Below, piece after piece: positions 1 through 7,365 of a stretch of 35,645 nt of DNA (the stretch's first letter is position 1; each line of letters opens with the position of its first letter). Below the pieces are notes generated by a model that ran no database searches, was not told where the DNA came from, and worked only from the letters and a program-made list of their open reading frames with translations. The translations under genes were made by a program, and so were the position numbers. Origin of the DNA: Vreelandella lionensis (GTDB lineage: Bacteria; Pseudomonadota; Gammaproteobacteria; Pseudomonadales; Halomonadaceae); contig NZ_MWVI01000084.1 in the NCBI RefSeq assembly GCF_002087295.1, positions 1 through 35,645 on the forward strand. Reading direction: 5' to 3'.

Positions 1-1
1 T

Positions 2-286
2 GCTCAGGGGCAATCCAAACGTTTCAATATCAATATTGAACAAGCGACTACCCTACAAGTGACGAGTGAGCATTTTCCCGGCATAAGGAGCTATGGTAAC
101 CGCATTTCAGCAGTTCTTTACAATGAGTCTGGACAACGAGTAGCAGAAGCGTCCAGTCCACAAGGCCACTTCAACCTTGTCCATCAGTTGCAACCTGGGA
201 ATTATCAACTCGAAGTTACAGGAAGATCAGGGGGTGGCAGTAACGCAAATGATGATAACCGTTATGAGTTACATGTTGACTATTAA
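2..286 (+). CDS. C-terminal part of a secreted PPC-like domain protein (cut by window edge)
   Basis: The frame is open from the first complete codon and ends at TAA 284-286, so only the last 94 residues are present; the apparent GTG start at 59 is internal. The visible part has alternating hydrophobic strands, the phrase LQPGNYQLEVTG and the ending NRYELHVDY, a pattern typical of bacterial pre-peptidase C-terminal (PPC-like) beta-sandwich domains of exported proteins. A diverged copy in inverted orientation lies at 35387-35645 and is also cut by the window edge. The two proteins match over most of their length, with the difference concentrated in a Gly/Asn/Asp-rich loop just before the last strand. 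The substrate and full domain content cannot be told. The family call is inference from fold-like pattern; the reading frame is certain. Confidence 0.6.
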   Translation, partial: AQGQSKRFNINIEQATTLQVTSEHFPGIRSYGNRISAVLYNESGQRVAEASSPQGHFNLVHQLQPGNYQLEVTGRSGGGSNANDDNRYELHVDY

Positions 287-312
287 TATATAGTCACTAA
301 TTTAAGATACAG

Positions 313-338
313 GGCCAGCCTTTATGCTTGCCTTTTTA
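313..338 (+). terminator. Decayed intrinsic terminator
   Basis: A GGCCAGC...GCTTGCC stem-loop followed by TTTTT lies just after the PPC-like gene. The second arm has a mismatch (GCTTGC where the right-hand copy at 35336-35361 has GCTGGC), so the stem is weaker here than in the inverted copy. Confidence 0.5.
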
Positions 339-412
339 TTTAACATATATTTCTATCGTTGCAGAAACCTATTCGTAACCGTAGCTAGAATTTTAAAATA
401 AATGAGCATGGC

Positions 413-439
413 TATACTTGCCTTTGTGTAGCACAAAGG
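413..439 (+). promoter_or_regulatory. Minus-10-like box followed by a perfect palindrome
   Basis: TATACT (413-418) is followed at once by CCTTTGTG-TAG-CACAAAGG (421-439), an 8-bp perfect inverted repeat with a 3-base centre. It sits upstream of the glutaredoxin-MauE gene. The spacer is conserved in the inverted copy near 35230-35260, but there two bases of one arm differ, so the palindrome is imperfect. It could be an operator overlapping the transcription start or a leader hairpin. The function is inferred from position only. Confidence 0.35.
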
Positions 440-484
440 TTCTATATTTTTAGCAAATACCATATTCTTAGCGAAGGAAAAACA

Positions 485-1111
485 ATACCAACGTCAACAT
501 CCACTGCCTCTGCACAGGTTTACCGGATGAAAACCGTCGAGCATATGTGCCCGTGGTTTGAAAACGGTTGATCTACTCAAGCGTAAAGGCTTCACAGTTG
601 ACGATAACTTGTTGGCCTCACGGGAAGAAATTGACGCGTTTAAAGAACAGGAAAATGCGACACAACGCCTCAAGTATATCTTGGCGATGAACGTATCGGC
701 GGCTATGAAGAACTCCGCGAGCACCTGGGGATGAGCGTTCCTTACGCTAAGTCCATTACCTATCGTCCGGTGCTGGCGATTTTCGCCACCGCGCTATTGA
801 TCGGCTTTGCCTTTAGCTGGGCTGCCCAAGGCTCCCTGTTCACCACTCGTATGCCAGAGTACGCCGTTGCCACTGCGATGGTGCTCTTGGGTCTGCAAAA
901 GCTTCAAGACGTAGAAAGCTTCAGCACCATGTTTCTCAACTACGATCTGCTTGCCCAGCGCCATGTCCCCTATAGCTATGTTTACCCTTACGCTGAAACG
1001 CTGGCGGGGCTACTGATGTTAGCGGGTACCCTTATCCGGCTTGCCGCGCCACTGGCGCTTTTTGTCGGTACCGTGGGACTGTGGATGCCGCTTCGAATGC
1101 TGCTCGGATGA
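485..1111 (+). pseudogene. Glutaredoxin-MauE/DoxX fusion, broken left copy
   Basis: The ancestral gene encoded an N-terminal glutaredoxin-like domain (HMCPW... then LLKRKGF and GDERIGGYEELREHLG) fused to a four-helix MauE/DoxX-type redox membrane domain. In this copy the expected start is ATA (485-487) where the inverted copy has ATG. Two bases are missing after the CP motif near 552, which throws the glutaredoxin part out of frame. The membrane part is open from about 731, with FATALLIG, MPEYAVATAMVLLGLQKLQDVESF and YAETLAGLLMLAG. Near 1075 it jumps from FVGTVG directly to LWMPLRMLLG, lacking about 100 bases present in the right copy. Such proteins are thought to pass reducing equivalents across the inner membrane. 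A broken partner copy lies at 34404-35188. Non-functionality is clear from the multiple lesions. Confidence 0.8.
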
Positions 1112-1276
1112 GCAAGCCTATTTTCGCCAAACACTTGATCGGGATCATGTCTTCATTCTGCGTTGTTCAGGTTGCGTTCAGAATCGTCACCCATGCTGTA
1201 GGTAAGGTAACTTCATTCATTTCTATCCGAAACAGCGAGGGTAGTCGCTGTCGATATTGAAGAGGTAGCTTTTTTT

Positions 1277-2603
1277 ATGGCGAAACAGGACAGAACGCCA
1301 CAGTATAAAGAAGGCAGTCTTTCGCTGGTCGGTGCCGTTGCATTAGGCACAGGCGTGATGATTGGGGCTGGTATCTTTGCGTTAACCGGCCAGATGGCCG
1401 AAATGACCGGTTATCTTTTTCCTCTCGCTTTTTTGGCCGCTGCGGTGATCGTTTCTTTCAGCGCTTATTCTTACGTAAAGATGTCCAATGCCTACCCATC
1501 GGCGGGCGGCCTCGGCATGTAACTTTAGAAAACATACGGCCCCACACTCCCCACCGCTTTTCATGCGCTTTTGATGTATTTTTTTATGGTGATCGCGCAG
1601 AGCTTTTTGGCGAGAACCTTTGGCTCGTACACCTTGGAATTAGGGGATCGCTCCTTTTATGCCCCTCTATTAGGTGTTGGTTTACTACTAGCGGCCTTCT
1701 TGGTCAATTTATCCGCCAACAAGCTAATTGAGACGGTTGCCTCGGTACTCGGGTTCGTCAAAATAGGCGGTATTGTTGTGTTTGGTGTTGTCGGTGTGTT
1801 TGTTGCCGATTCTCTCGAAATGGGGGCAAGCAGCGAAGCACCTTCGCCTACAATCGCAGGTTTTTTTAGGCGCAACGGCACTGGGCATTTTAGCCTTTAA
1901 AGACTTCACGACTATTACTAACATCGGTTCGGAGCTTAAGAACCCCAAACGGAATGTCGGTAGAGCGATTATGATCTCAATTGCCTTATGCATGGTGATC
2001 TATGCGCTTGTCGGCTTTGCCGCTCCAGCAACCTTTCCTTATCAGAAATTATTGAAACACAAGATTATTCGCTGGCCGCTGCGGCTCGGCCCGCGCTTGG
2101 TGAAGCGGCGGTTGCCTTTACTGTGATACTCGCCATGCTGGCTACCGCCGGTGGGATTATCGCCAGCGTCTTTGCCGTTTCGCGCATGGATGCTGACGGA
2201 AATGAAACTGGTACCGCACCGTCATTTTCACATGCCCGGCAGCCTGCAAAAGCACACGTTGGTATACACCATTGTATTCGGTTTGGTGCTCACGGCCTTC
2301 TTTGACCTGAGCCGTATCGCAGCACTCGGCATTATTCTTTATTTGATCATGGATATCGCTATTCACTGGGGTGTGCTGCGGCATCTTAAAGAGAGCGTGA
2401 GCGCCAACCCTATCATACTGGTCATTGCCATACTGCTGGACGCCATTGTGTTGCTGGGCTTTATTTGGGTAAAAGCCACCTCAGACCCTTTTGTTCTTAT
2501 GATTGCAGGCGTAGTAATGGCGATCATTTTGCTAGGTGAGTGGATGTTCCTCGCCAAACGCGGCACATCATACGATAGCGAGCATTCTCACCACGCTCAT
2601 TAA
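1277..2603 (+). pseudogene. APC-family amino-acid permease, broken left copy
   Basis: The start MAKQDRTPQYKEG is followed by the first-helix signature GTGVMIGAGIFALTG of the amino acid-polyamine-organocation (APC) superfamily. The homologous right copy (32931-34267) allows the lesions to be counted. Two in-frame stops, TAA near 1520 and TAG near 1526, replace the Tyr and Gln codons of MYLQKAYG. Frameshifts follow near 1865, 2035 and 2190, but recognisable helices continue to the His-rich tail EHSHHAH at 2603. The normal product is about 445 residues with roughly 12 membrane segments; substrates of the family are amino acids or related cations. The gene sits about 165 bases after the glutaredoxin-MauE pseudogene, the same order as in the inverted copy. 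Confidence 0.85.
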
Positions 2604-2630
2604 CATTAATAGCGCTATAGGAGCTATCCC

Positions 2631-3089
2631 ATGGAAGTCAGAACGTTTGGTGATTTGATTGATGGGACGCGTCAGCTACATGAACATCTCGCTAGTTGCC
2701 TAGCCCACTGCGCCACCGCGCATGAAGAAGAGCGTGCTCAAATGCTGCTCAATTATTTAGCTGCTCACGAAGCAGAAATGCAGCGTGTTGTTGCACGCTT
2801 TGAGCAACAAGCCGACACAAAGGCATTAAAAACATATGTATATGACTATCTAGAGCATAAACCTATCCGTACGCATCGGACCTGCGATGCTCCTTACGCC
2901 GAGTTGAGTTTTGACGATATTTGTCACGAGATTTTCGACTTCCATGAGCAAGCAATCAGTCTTTATCGCAGCTTGGCTGGCAAAGCGGAAATCCCTGAGA
3001 CCAAAGAGTTGGTGGATGCACTTTTGGATTTAGAAGAACACGAAGCCATGCGCCTTGTTCGCCAAACAGGACGAATGAAAGATGTCTGA
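2631..3089 (+). CDS. Ferritin-like helical protein (152 aa), intact
   Basis: The ATG at 2631 is preceded by AGGAG eight bases upstream, 28 bases after the broken permease. The product is almost wholly helical. Metal-ligand-like acidic/His clusters occur at residues 31-35 (HEEER), 46-49 (HEAE), 99-106 (HEIFDFHE) and 135-138 (EEHE), the spacing expected of a four-helix ferritin-like/rubrerythrin-type bundle. No membrane segment or signal peptide is visible. It could bind a di-iron centre or simply be a scaffold helical protein. It has no counterpart next to the right-hand permease copy, where an insertion sequence begins instead. The fold call is a by-eye inference; the reading frame is intact and well supported by its ribosome-binding site. 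Confidence 0.65.
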   Translation: MEVRTFGDLIDGTRQLHEHLASCLAHCATAHEEERAQMLLNYLAAHEAEMQRVVARFEQQADTKALKTYVYDYLEHKPIRTHRTCDAPYAELSFDDICHEIFDFHEQAISLYRSLAGKAEIPETKELVDALLDLEEHEAMRLVRQTGRMKDV

Positions 3090-3246
3090 AGACTATTTCG
3101 AAACAAATGAGAAATACCCTGTTTGCAGCATTGCAGACTTTCGAGAAACTGAACATCAGTTACCTTGAGGTGTATTTCTCTTTTGCTTGCCTTTTGAACT
3201 ATCACTGCTTTCATTCCCACGTCGGGTTCCTCTGAATAAGGGATAC

Positions 3247-3342
3247 TCATTTTTCTTTGAAGGTATCCCTCTGAGCTTTGTGCTCCACACCATCAATAAC
3301 AACCGTTTCTGGATAGACTAGCTTATCAAAATCGAAATCCAT
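3247..3342 (-). CDS. Small ORF of 31 aa with strong ribosome-binding site
   Basis: On the minus strand ATG at 3342 is preceded by AGGAGG (3347-3352, four-base spacing) and encodes a 31-residue acidic/basic peptide starting MDFDFDKLVYPETVV and ending in KEK. Its TGA overlaps the ATG of a second ORF (ATGA; start 3250) beginning MSIPYSEEPDVG. That second frame runs on antisense into the ferritin-like gene, so its true end is uncertain and only its first 35 or so residues look natural. The two may be coupled small genes, or one gene split by a frameshift. I do not recognise the family. Confidence 0.4.
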   Translation of the reverse strand: MDFDFDKLVYPETVVIDGVEHKAQRDTFKEK

Positions 3343-3572
3343 GCAACCTCCTTACTGAGCATGCATGACAGATATTAGGCCGCCGGCTAGGTCTCCTGCC
3401 GCAGGGAGTAATGCTAGGCCGAGAACTGTTCATATTTTTTGCAGCAGCTGCTTCTCCAGGTCTTTACCTGATCGTCGCTGGTCTTTTTGCGCTAAAAACA
3501 CGCCGAACAGCTTTTACTCGCTGGCCAAGTCCCGAACGGGCGCACTATCAAGAAGCACTGAAGAGGCATTGC

Positions 3573-4138
3573 CTATTCTGTTTCGCACCTATACCAGCCT
3601 AGATACCCGGCGTTCCAACCCTGTTGAAGAGCAAAAGTGTAGCTCTGCTGTAATGAGCTCTCCTGGCTCCGCTGATTCTGGTTCTTCTTCATCCGAAAAC
3701 ACCCTCATCGTCAACCCTTCTGCGGTGAGCATGAGGCCTTGCTTCAAGTTTTCATAATCAGGATTGTGGTCTGCTGATAACTCCACTAGACGACCATGAA
3801 TCTTGGTAACTGCGCGGGCACCCTGGCCTTGATCCGTGTTGTCGATAGCGAGAATCGCCGGGCTTTCTGCGGTATACCGATAGGCGCAATACGCAGCGTC
3901 TCCCAGCACCTTTTCGATTTCGGCTTCTTGCATCGTTTGGGGATCGATCGCCGGTATATCAGGCGAGTTGACGGCCTCCTGCGCTCCAACCGCGTCGGGA
4001 GACGGCCCTTGCATCATCGGATTTTCCACTCCTTCGCCAGGGGCAGGATCGCCCCAACCGGCGAGAAAAGCGGTGCCCAGCGTTACTGTCGAAAGGATAA
4101 GGATCTGACGAGGGCGGTTCTGTGTAAGGAATAAACAT
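3573..4138 (-). pseudogene. Exported hypothetical protein, frameshifted at both ends
   Basis: The ATG at 4138 overlaps the stop of the upstream DUF305 gene as TGATG, so translation would be coupled. Reading straight through gives MFIPYTEPP. One base less in the first codons gives a proper signal peptide instead (LTQNRPRQILILSTVTLGTAFLAG), which joins the long acidic body (VLGDAAYCAYRYTAESPAILAI... GARAVTKIHGRLVEL... AEGLTMRVF). Near 3605 another missing base replaces the likely C-terminus GYLGWYRCETE, which ends at TAG 3573-3575, with VSRLV and a stop at 3589. The two Cys residues (AAYCAYRY and YRC) suggest a periplasmic disulfide. It lies in a group with DUF305 and cytochrome c genes. The family name is not certain. 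Confidence 0.55.
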
Positions 4139-4591
4139 CAGTCGGCCCTCTCCAAATCGCGTATGAGATATTTCATTTCCGCAATTTCGCGACGCTGTGC
4201 CTCAATAATTTCATCGGCGAGCTTACGCACACGCGGATCGGAAATTTGTGCTCGCTCGCTGGTTAAGATCGCGTGGAAGGGTGAGGAATCATTGCCTTCA
4301 TATACTCGTCCACGCCCACGGTAGCCTGGCTGCGGACGAGCCATAATGCGGCGGTGAAAAGCAGAGCCTGCCCACAAAAATGGCGATATTGATCAGTTTC
4401 TTCTGATACATATTGAACATAAAGCTCAGCATTATCACCGCCATCACAGCGCCCATCACAAGTGCCATCCATGCTCTGGTTTCGCTCCAGAAGACATGCT
4501 CATAGGCCTACGTATTGAGATACATCACCCCGTACATAATGACCGTAGAGGTAGCGATCATCGCGCCGAAACGCCAATAAGACATGTTCAT
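4138..4591 (-). pseudogene. DUF305 membrane-anchored protein, broken
   Basis: Starting at ATG 4591 (MNMSYWRFGAMIATSTV) the frame shows membrane helices (MALVMGAVMAVIMLSFMFNMY, then [18 protein letters not shown]). It ends in the DUF305 signature [14 protein letters not shown], [20 protein letters not shown] and [18 protein letters not shown] near 4508 replaces a codon before AYEHVFW, and frameshifts lie near 4378 and 4283. The family's MIPHHS motif is damaged (IPHP). DUF305 proteins are membrane or periplasmic proteins often found next to copper and cytochrome genes; their biochemical role is not settled. The cytochrome c gene starts upstream and ends 11 bases before this start, suggesting one transcript cyt c - DUF305 - exported protein. 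Confidence 0.75.
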
Positions 4592-4602
4592 AGCGTTTCC
4601 CT

Positions 4603-5148
4603 TTAGTGTCCATGATCTGTTGAACTGCCCGTTTCAAAGCTTGCGTACTCATCTTCCGTCATGCCGGGTAGGCGCATGACAAACGCAGTGATGTTCCAGA
4701 TTTCATCATCACTGTGAGTAGGTACGAACGCAGGCATACCACTCATTCGTATCCCATGTTTAGCCAACCAGAATACTTCGCGGGGCTCCCATTCGGAGAT
4801 GGTATCGGTCAGATGTGGCGGCTCTGGCAGCATGCCTCTAGCCCACTCACTCTGTCGAACTCCCGGGCCGCCGTGGCAATGTTGACACATCCACTTGTAG
4901 TCGGTCGCTCCGGCAGTCACCCTCTCATCATTCATTGAAGGAGTCGTGATGGCTTCTGCCCTGTCTGCTACAGAATTTTTCATCGTTGTCATCAGCGTCC
5001 AGCGTACAAGGGGCTGATGGACTTGAGTCGCCGCGATGTTGTAGGTGCCGGAATAAGCCACCCAAACAACGACAAGGAGTAAAATCAGAACGAGTATTGC
5101 AAGCCCGAAGGCTGCTCCCAGCGCTAAATGCTTAGTTTTCGGCTGCAT
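4603..5148 (-). CDS. Membrane-anchored c-type cytochrome (181 aa)
   Basis: I choose ATG 5148 (MQPKTKHLALG) because GAGGT precedes it and a transmembrane anchor (residues 8-32, ALGAAFGLAILVLILLLVVV) follows directly. The longer ORF from 5190 adds a charged 14-residue leader without a better site. The periplasmic domain has a single heme-binding motif CQHCH (Cys88, Cys91, His92) and a likely distal methionine in GMPAF (Met138), the pattern of a class I cytochrome c. The extra sequence RGMLPEPPHLTD is common in such domains. The tail is rich in acidic residues and His (STDHGH). It is probably an electron carrier on the outer face of the inner membrane. It is first in a minus-strand set with the DUF305 and exported-protein pseudogenes. 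The gene itself is intact. Confidence 0.85.
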   Translation of the reverse strand: MQPKTKHLALGAAFGLAILVLILLLVVVWVAYSGTYNIAATQVHQPLVRWTLMTTMKNSVADRAEAITTPSMNDERVTAGATDYKWMCQHCHGGPGVRQSEWARGMLPEPPHLTDTISEWEPREVFWLAKHGIRMSGMPAFVPTHSDDEIWNITAFVMRLPGMTEDEYASFETGSSTDHGH

Positions 5149-5355
5149 TGCGGCACCTCGCTTGTTCCTAGAAAGGAAGCGTTGATTCACCTCTCATCAC
5201 GTGATTTGTTCAGAGTAGTAAGGTTTTACTGGCATGCCAAATTTAAACAATAAGATGGTCTGTTTTGCTGAACTTGTCTGAGCGAGCGTCTACCCAGGCT
5301 GCCGATCAGTGCCAGGCCGCTCCGTAAGACTATGGTTGGAACGCCACGCCTTATG

Positions 5356-6705
5356 TCAGATCGGCTCAATGAGTATGGGTGCGAATCCGCCCCCCGGTGT
5401 ACGAAAATTCGTGGTTTGGCCTTGGTACAGGCGTGCCGCAGCCAGAATCAGATTGCCACGATAGGTATATAGCCGTACGTCTACCTTGAGCATTTCCCGC
5501 TCGCCATCGACCAGAACCAGTCGCTCCGAGGGAGGCACGCACGCCTGAGCGATATAGTCACTTTCGAGTATCTGGGAAAATGTGCGTTTGGTAAGTTTGC
5601 TGCCTCGATAAGCGCCCTTGCTGCCATAACCTGCCACTGGTTTAAAAAACCACAGCCGTCGCTGTTGCCAAAGCTCATCTGCGTTACTGGCGGCAACCCT
5701 AACGGTGCGCGGAACGCCGCAGCGAAGCAGCTCGGCGTTCTCTGGGCTCAACCCCCAATCCTGAAGAATGGAAGGATCAGACCATTCGGCTAAATTGCGC
5801 TTGTCTGCAAAGAGTGCGTGTGCGAATGGGTTTGGGGTTATGACAGCGCCTCCGTCCAGCCAAGCCGAGCGCAGTGCGGCATGCTCTGGCACCTCCAGAG
5901 CGAAGTCCACTAAGCGGTTGTAAACCATGTCGATTCGCTCGCCGCCGCTGTATAACGCACCCAACTCATATCTGAGATCAGAGGGAGAGACTATGTGGGC
6001 ATCGATACCATTATCCCGAAACAGCTGCTGTGCCAGTCGGAACTCAGGATAGAGGTACTGCTCGATAGGCTGGTCATCGACGATCGCTATGCTTTTCGGT
6101 CGTCCACTGCCCCGCTGGGCGCGCCATTCACTCTCGAACTGGGCGATGACCGCAGTATCAAAGTTTTCGGCCCAGGCCACCCGAGTAGCCCCGCTGCAGC
6201 ATTGCAGTTGGGCACGTGCAAGCTCAGCATTGAGGAACGCGCCCCCCGCATTGGTGTTGACTTCGATGAGAAGCGGACCCTCCCCACCGAGGTGAAAATC
6301 ATAGCCCATGAAGGCGCCTACGGGGCCAGGATTGGCTCGGGCGCTCTGAGGAGCTCTGGAAAACACACGGTGATGAAAGTCGGGGAGCTTGGCCGCAGCT
6401 TCCAGAGCTCCGACAATGGGCAGCATTCGATCAAGATCTTGGCTGGGAACAAAAACCGCAACATCTGAAAAGAAGTGATGCCAGACTGAACTGGAAAGCA
6501 TGTCGTTCGCATTACTTCCCAACTGATTAGCTAGACTACGAACCACTTCTGGCCGATCGAGAGTGACGCAGACGCAGTGCTGGTTCAGCTTTTTCGCCTT
6601 CGTTTGTGCTGGGGAATAATTGGTGTCTTGCAAGAGAATACCCTCCGTGTCTATATATCGCCGATCTCCAACCCATGAATATTTCGGCTGAAATCTCCAT
6701 TGCAT
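5356..6705 (-). CDS. Circularly permuted ATP-grasp domain protein (449 aa)
   Basis: ATP-grasp signatures are present but in unusual order. The Mg-binding acidic segment GYDFHLGGEGPLLIEVN (residues 134-150, Glu148/Asn150, followed by TNAGG) comes first. The nucleotide-binding lysine and glycine loop FFKPVAGYGSKGAYRG (353-368), the hinge YIAQACVPP (384-392), KVDVRLYTYRG (407-417) and the TNFRTPGGGFAPI segment (432-444) come last. In ordinary ATP-grasp enzymes the loop precedes the Glu-x-Asn segment, so this is a circularly permuted type. ATP-grasp enzymes ligate a carboxylate to an amine or thiol through an acylphosphate; the substrate here cannot be told. No signal peptide or membrane segment is visible. 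The gene stands alone, divergent from the integrase remnant at 6742, and the frame is intact. Confidence 0.7.
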   Translation of the reverse strand: MQWRFQPKYSWVGDRRYIDTEGILLQDTNYSPAQTKAKKLNQHCVCVTLDRPEVVRSLANQLGSNANDMLSSSVWHHFFSDVAVFVPSQDLDRMLPIVGALEAAAKLPDFHHRVFSRAPQSARANPGPVGAFMGYDFHLGGEGPLLIEVNTNAGGAFLNAELARAQLQCCSGATRVAWAENFDTAVIAQFESEWRAQRGSGRPKSIAIVDDQPIEQYLYPEFRLAQQLFRDNGIDAHIVSPSDLRYELGALYSGGERIDMVYNRLVDFALEVPEHAALRSAWLDGGAVITPNPFAHALFADKRNLAEWSDPSILQDWGLSPENAELLRCGVPRTVRVAASNADELWQQRRLWFFKPVAGYGSKGAYRGSKLTKRTFSQILESDYIAQACVPPSERLVLVDGEREMLKVDVRLYTYRGNLILAAARLYQGQTTNFRTPGGGFAPILIEPI

Positions 6706-6741
6706 CTTGTAGTAAAGGCAAGTTGGTAGAACAGGAGGCCT

Positions 6742-7298
6742 ATGCTTCTTAAAAATACCTGAGCTATTAATGTTCGGCTACAACTTGCTAAAAAGACGAA
6801 AGATCTCCCCCCTCTTTAGCCTGGTCAACGATAGGATAGTAAATTTCGGAGCTACGACCTCGTCAATTTACGAGTACGGGATATAGCCCATGATGCGTGT
6901 ATGCCCTCACGAGCCATTGGACGCAGCAAAAAAAGCAAAGACCTGAACAGTTCGAAATAACCGAGCAAACCCCTATCTCAGTTATGGACTGGATACAGCT
7001 TGCTCAACTCAGAAATAGAGACTTCTTGTTTCCCAGCCGAATCAACAGCGCAAAGCATCTCTCCACGCGCCAATATGTCCATATTGTGAAAGCCTGGGTC
7101 ACCGAAATAGGTTTAGATGCCTCAATCTATGGCACGCACATAATGCGCCGCACCAAAGCTTCGCTTATATACCGTCGCACGAAAAACTTGAGGACAGTGC
7201 AGCTGCTCCTGGGTTACACGAAGCTGGAAAGCATCGTCCGATATATTGGGATTGAAATAGATAATGCGTTGGATGTGGCAGAACAAACAGAAGTTTGA
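6742..7298 (+). pseudogene. Tyrosine recombinase (phage-type integrase) remnant
   Basis: Reading across frames gives AINVRLQLAKKTKDLPPLF, then KFRSYDLVNLRVRDIAHD, then the long open frame from about 6940 with EQFEITEQTPISVMDW, FLFPSRI and HLSTRQYVHIVKAWV. The catalytic part is clear: HIMRRTKASLIYRR carries the HxxR motif, LLLGYTKLESIVRYIGIE carries the second conserved position (here Tyr in place of the usual His) and the Tyr nucleophile (RY). A TGA sits where the family has Trp, near 6760, and frameshifts occur near 6794, 6830 and 6935. Catalytic residues survive in the last open frame, but a whole protein cannot be made. It is of the short (about 200 aa) integrase type often found alone in genomic islands. 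Confidence 0.75.
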
Positions 7299-7307
7299 TA
7301 TAGACAA

Positions 7308-7332
7308 ACGACGGCCTATTTCGGGCCGTCGT
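7308..7332 (+). terminator. Strong hairpin after the integrase remnant
   Basis: A perfect 9-bp stem, ACGACGGCC - TATTTCG - GGCCGTCGT, lies 10 bases after the recombinase stop. The following bases (TGCCCGG) lack a T tract, so it is a hairpin with terminator-like position rather than a classic intrinsic terminator. Confidence 0.5.
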
Positions 7333-7365
7333 TGCCCGGCCAGAAGCGATCTTTTAGTTAAAGCT

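Noticed and set aside
2963..3250. Minus-strand 95-residue ORF starting MSIPYSEEPDVG
   Set aside because: More than half of it is antisense to the ferritin-like gene. Only its first part may be real, and it is mentioned with the small ORF.
3411..3602. Plus-strand ORF of 63 aa beginning MLGRELFIFFAAAASPG with a possible membrane helix and GGAG site
   Set aside because: Its end overlaps the coding end of the exported-protein pseudogene on the other strand, and no family resemblance was found. Chance is as likely as a real gene.
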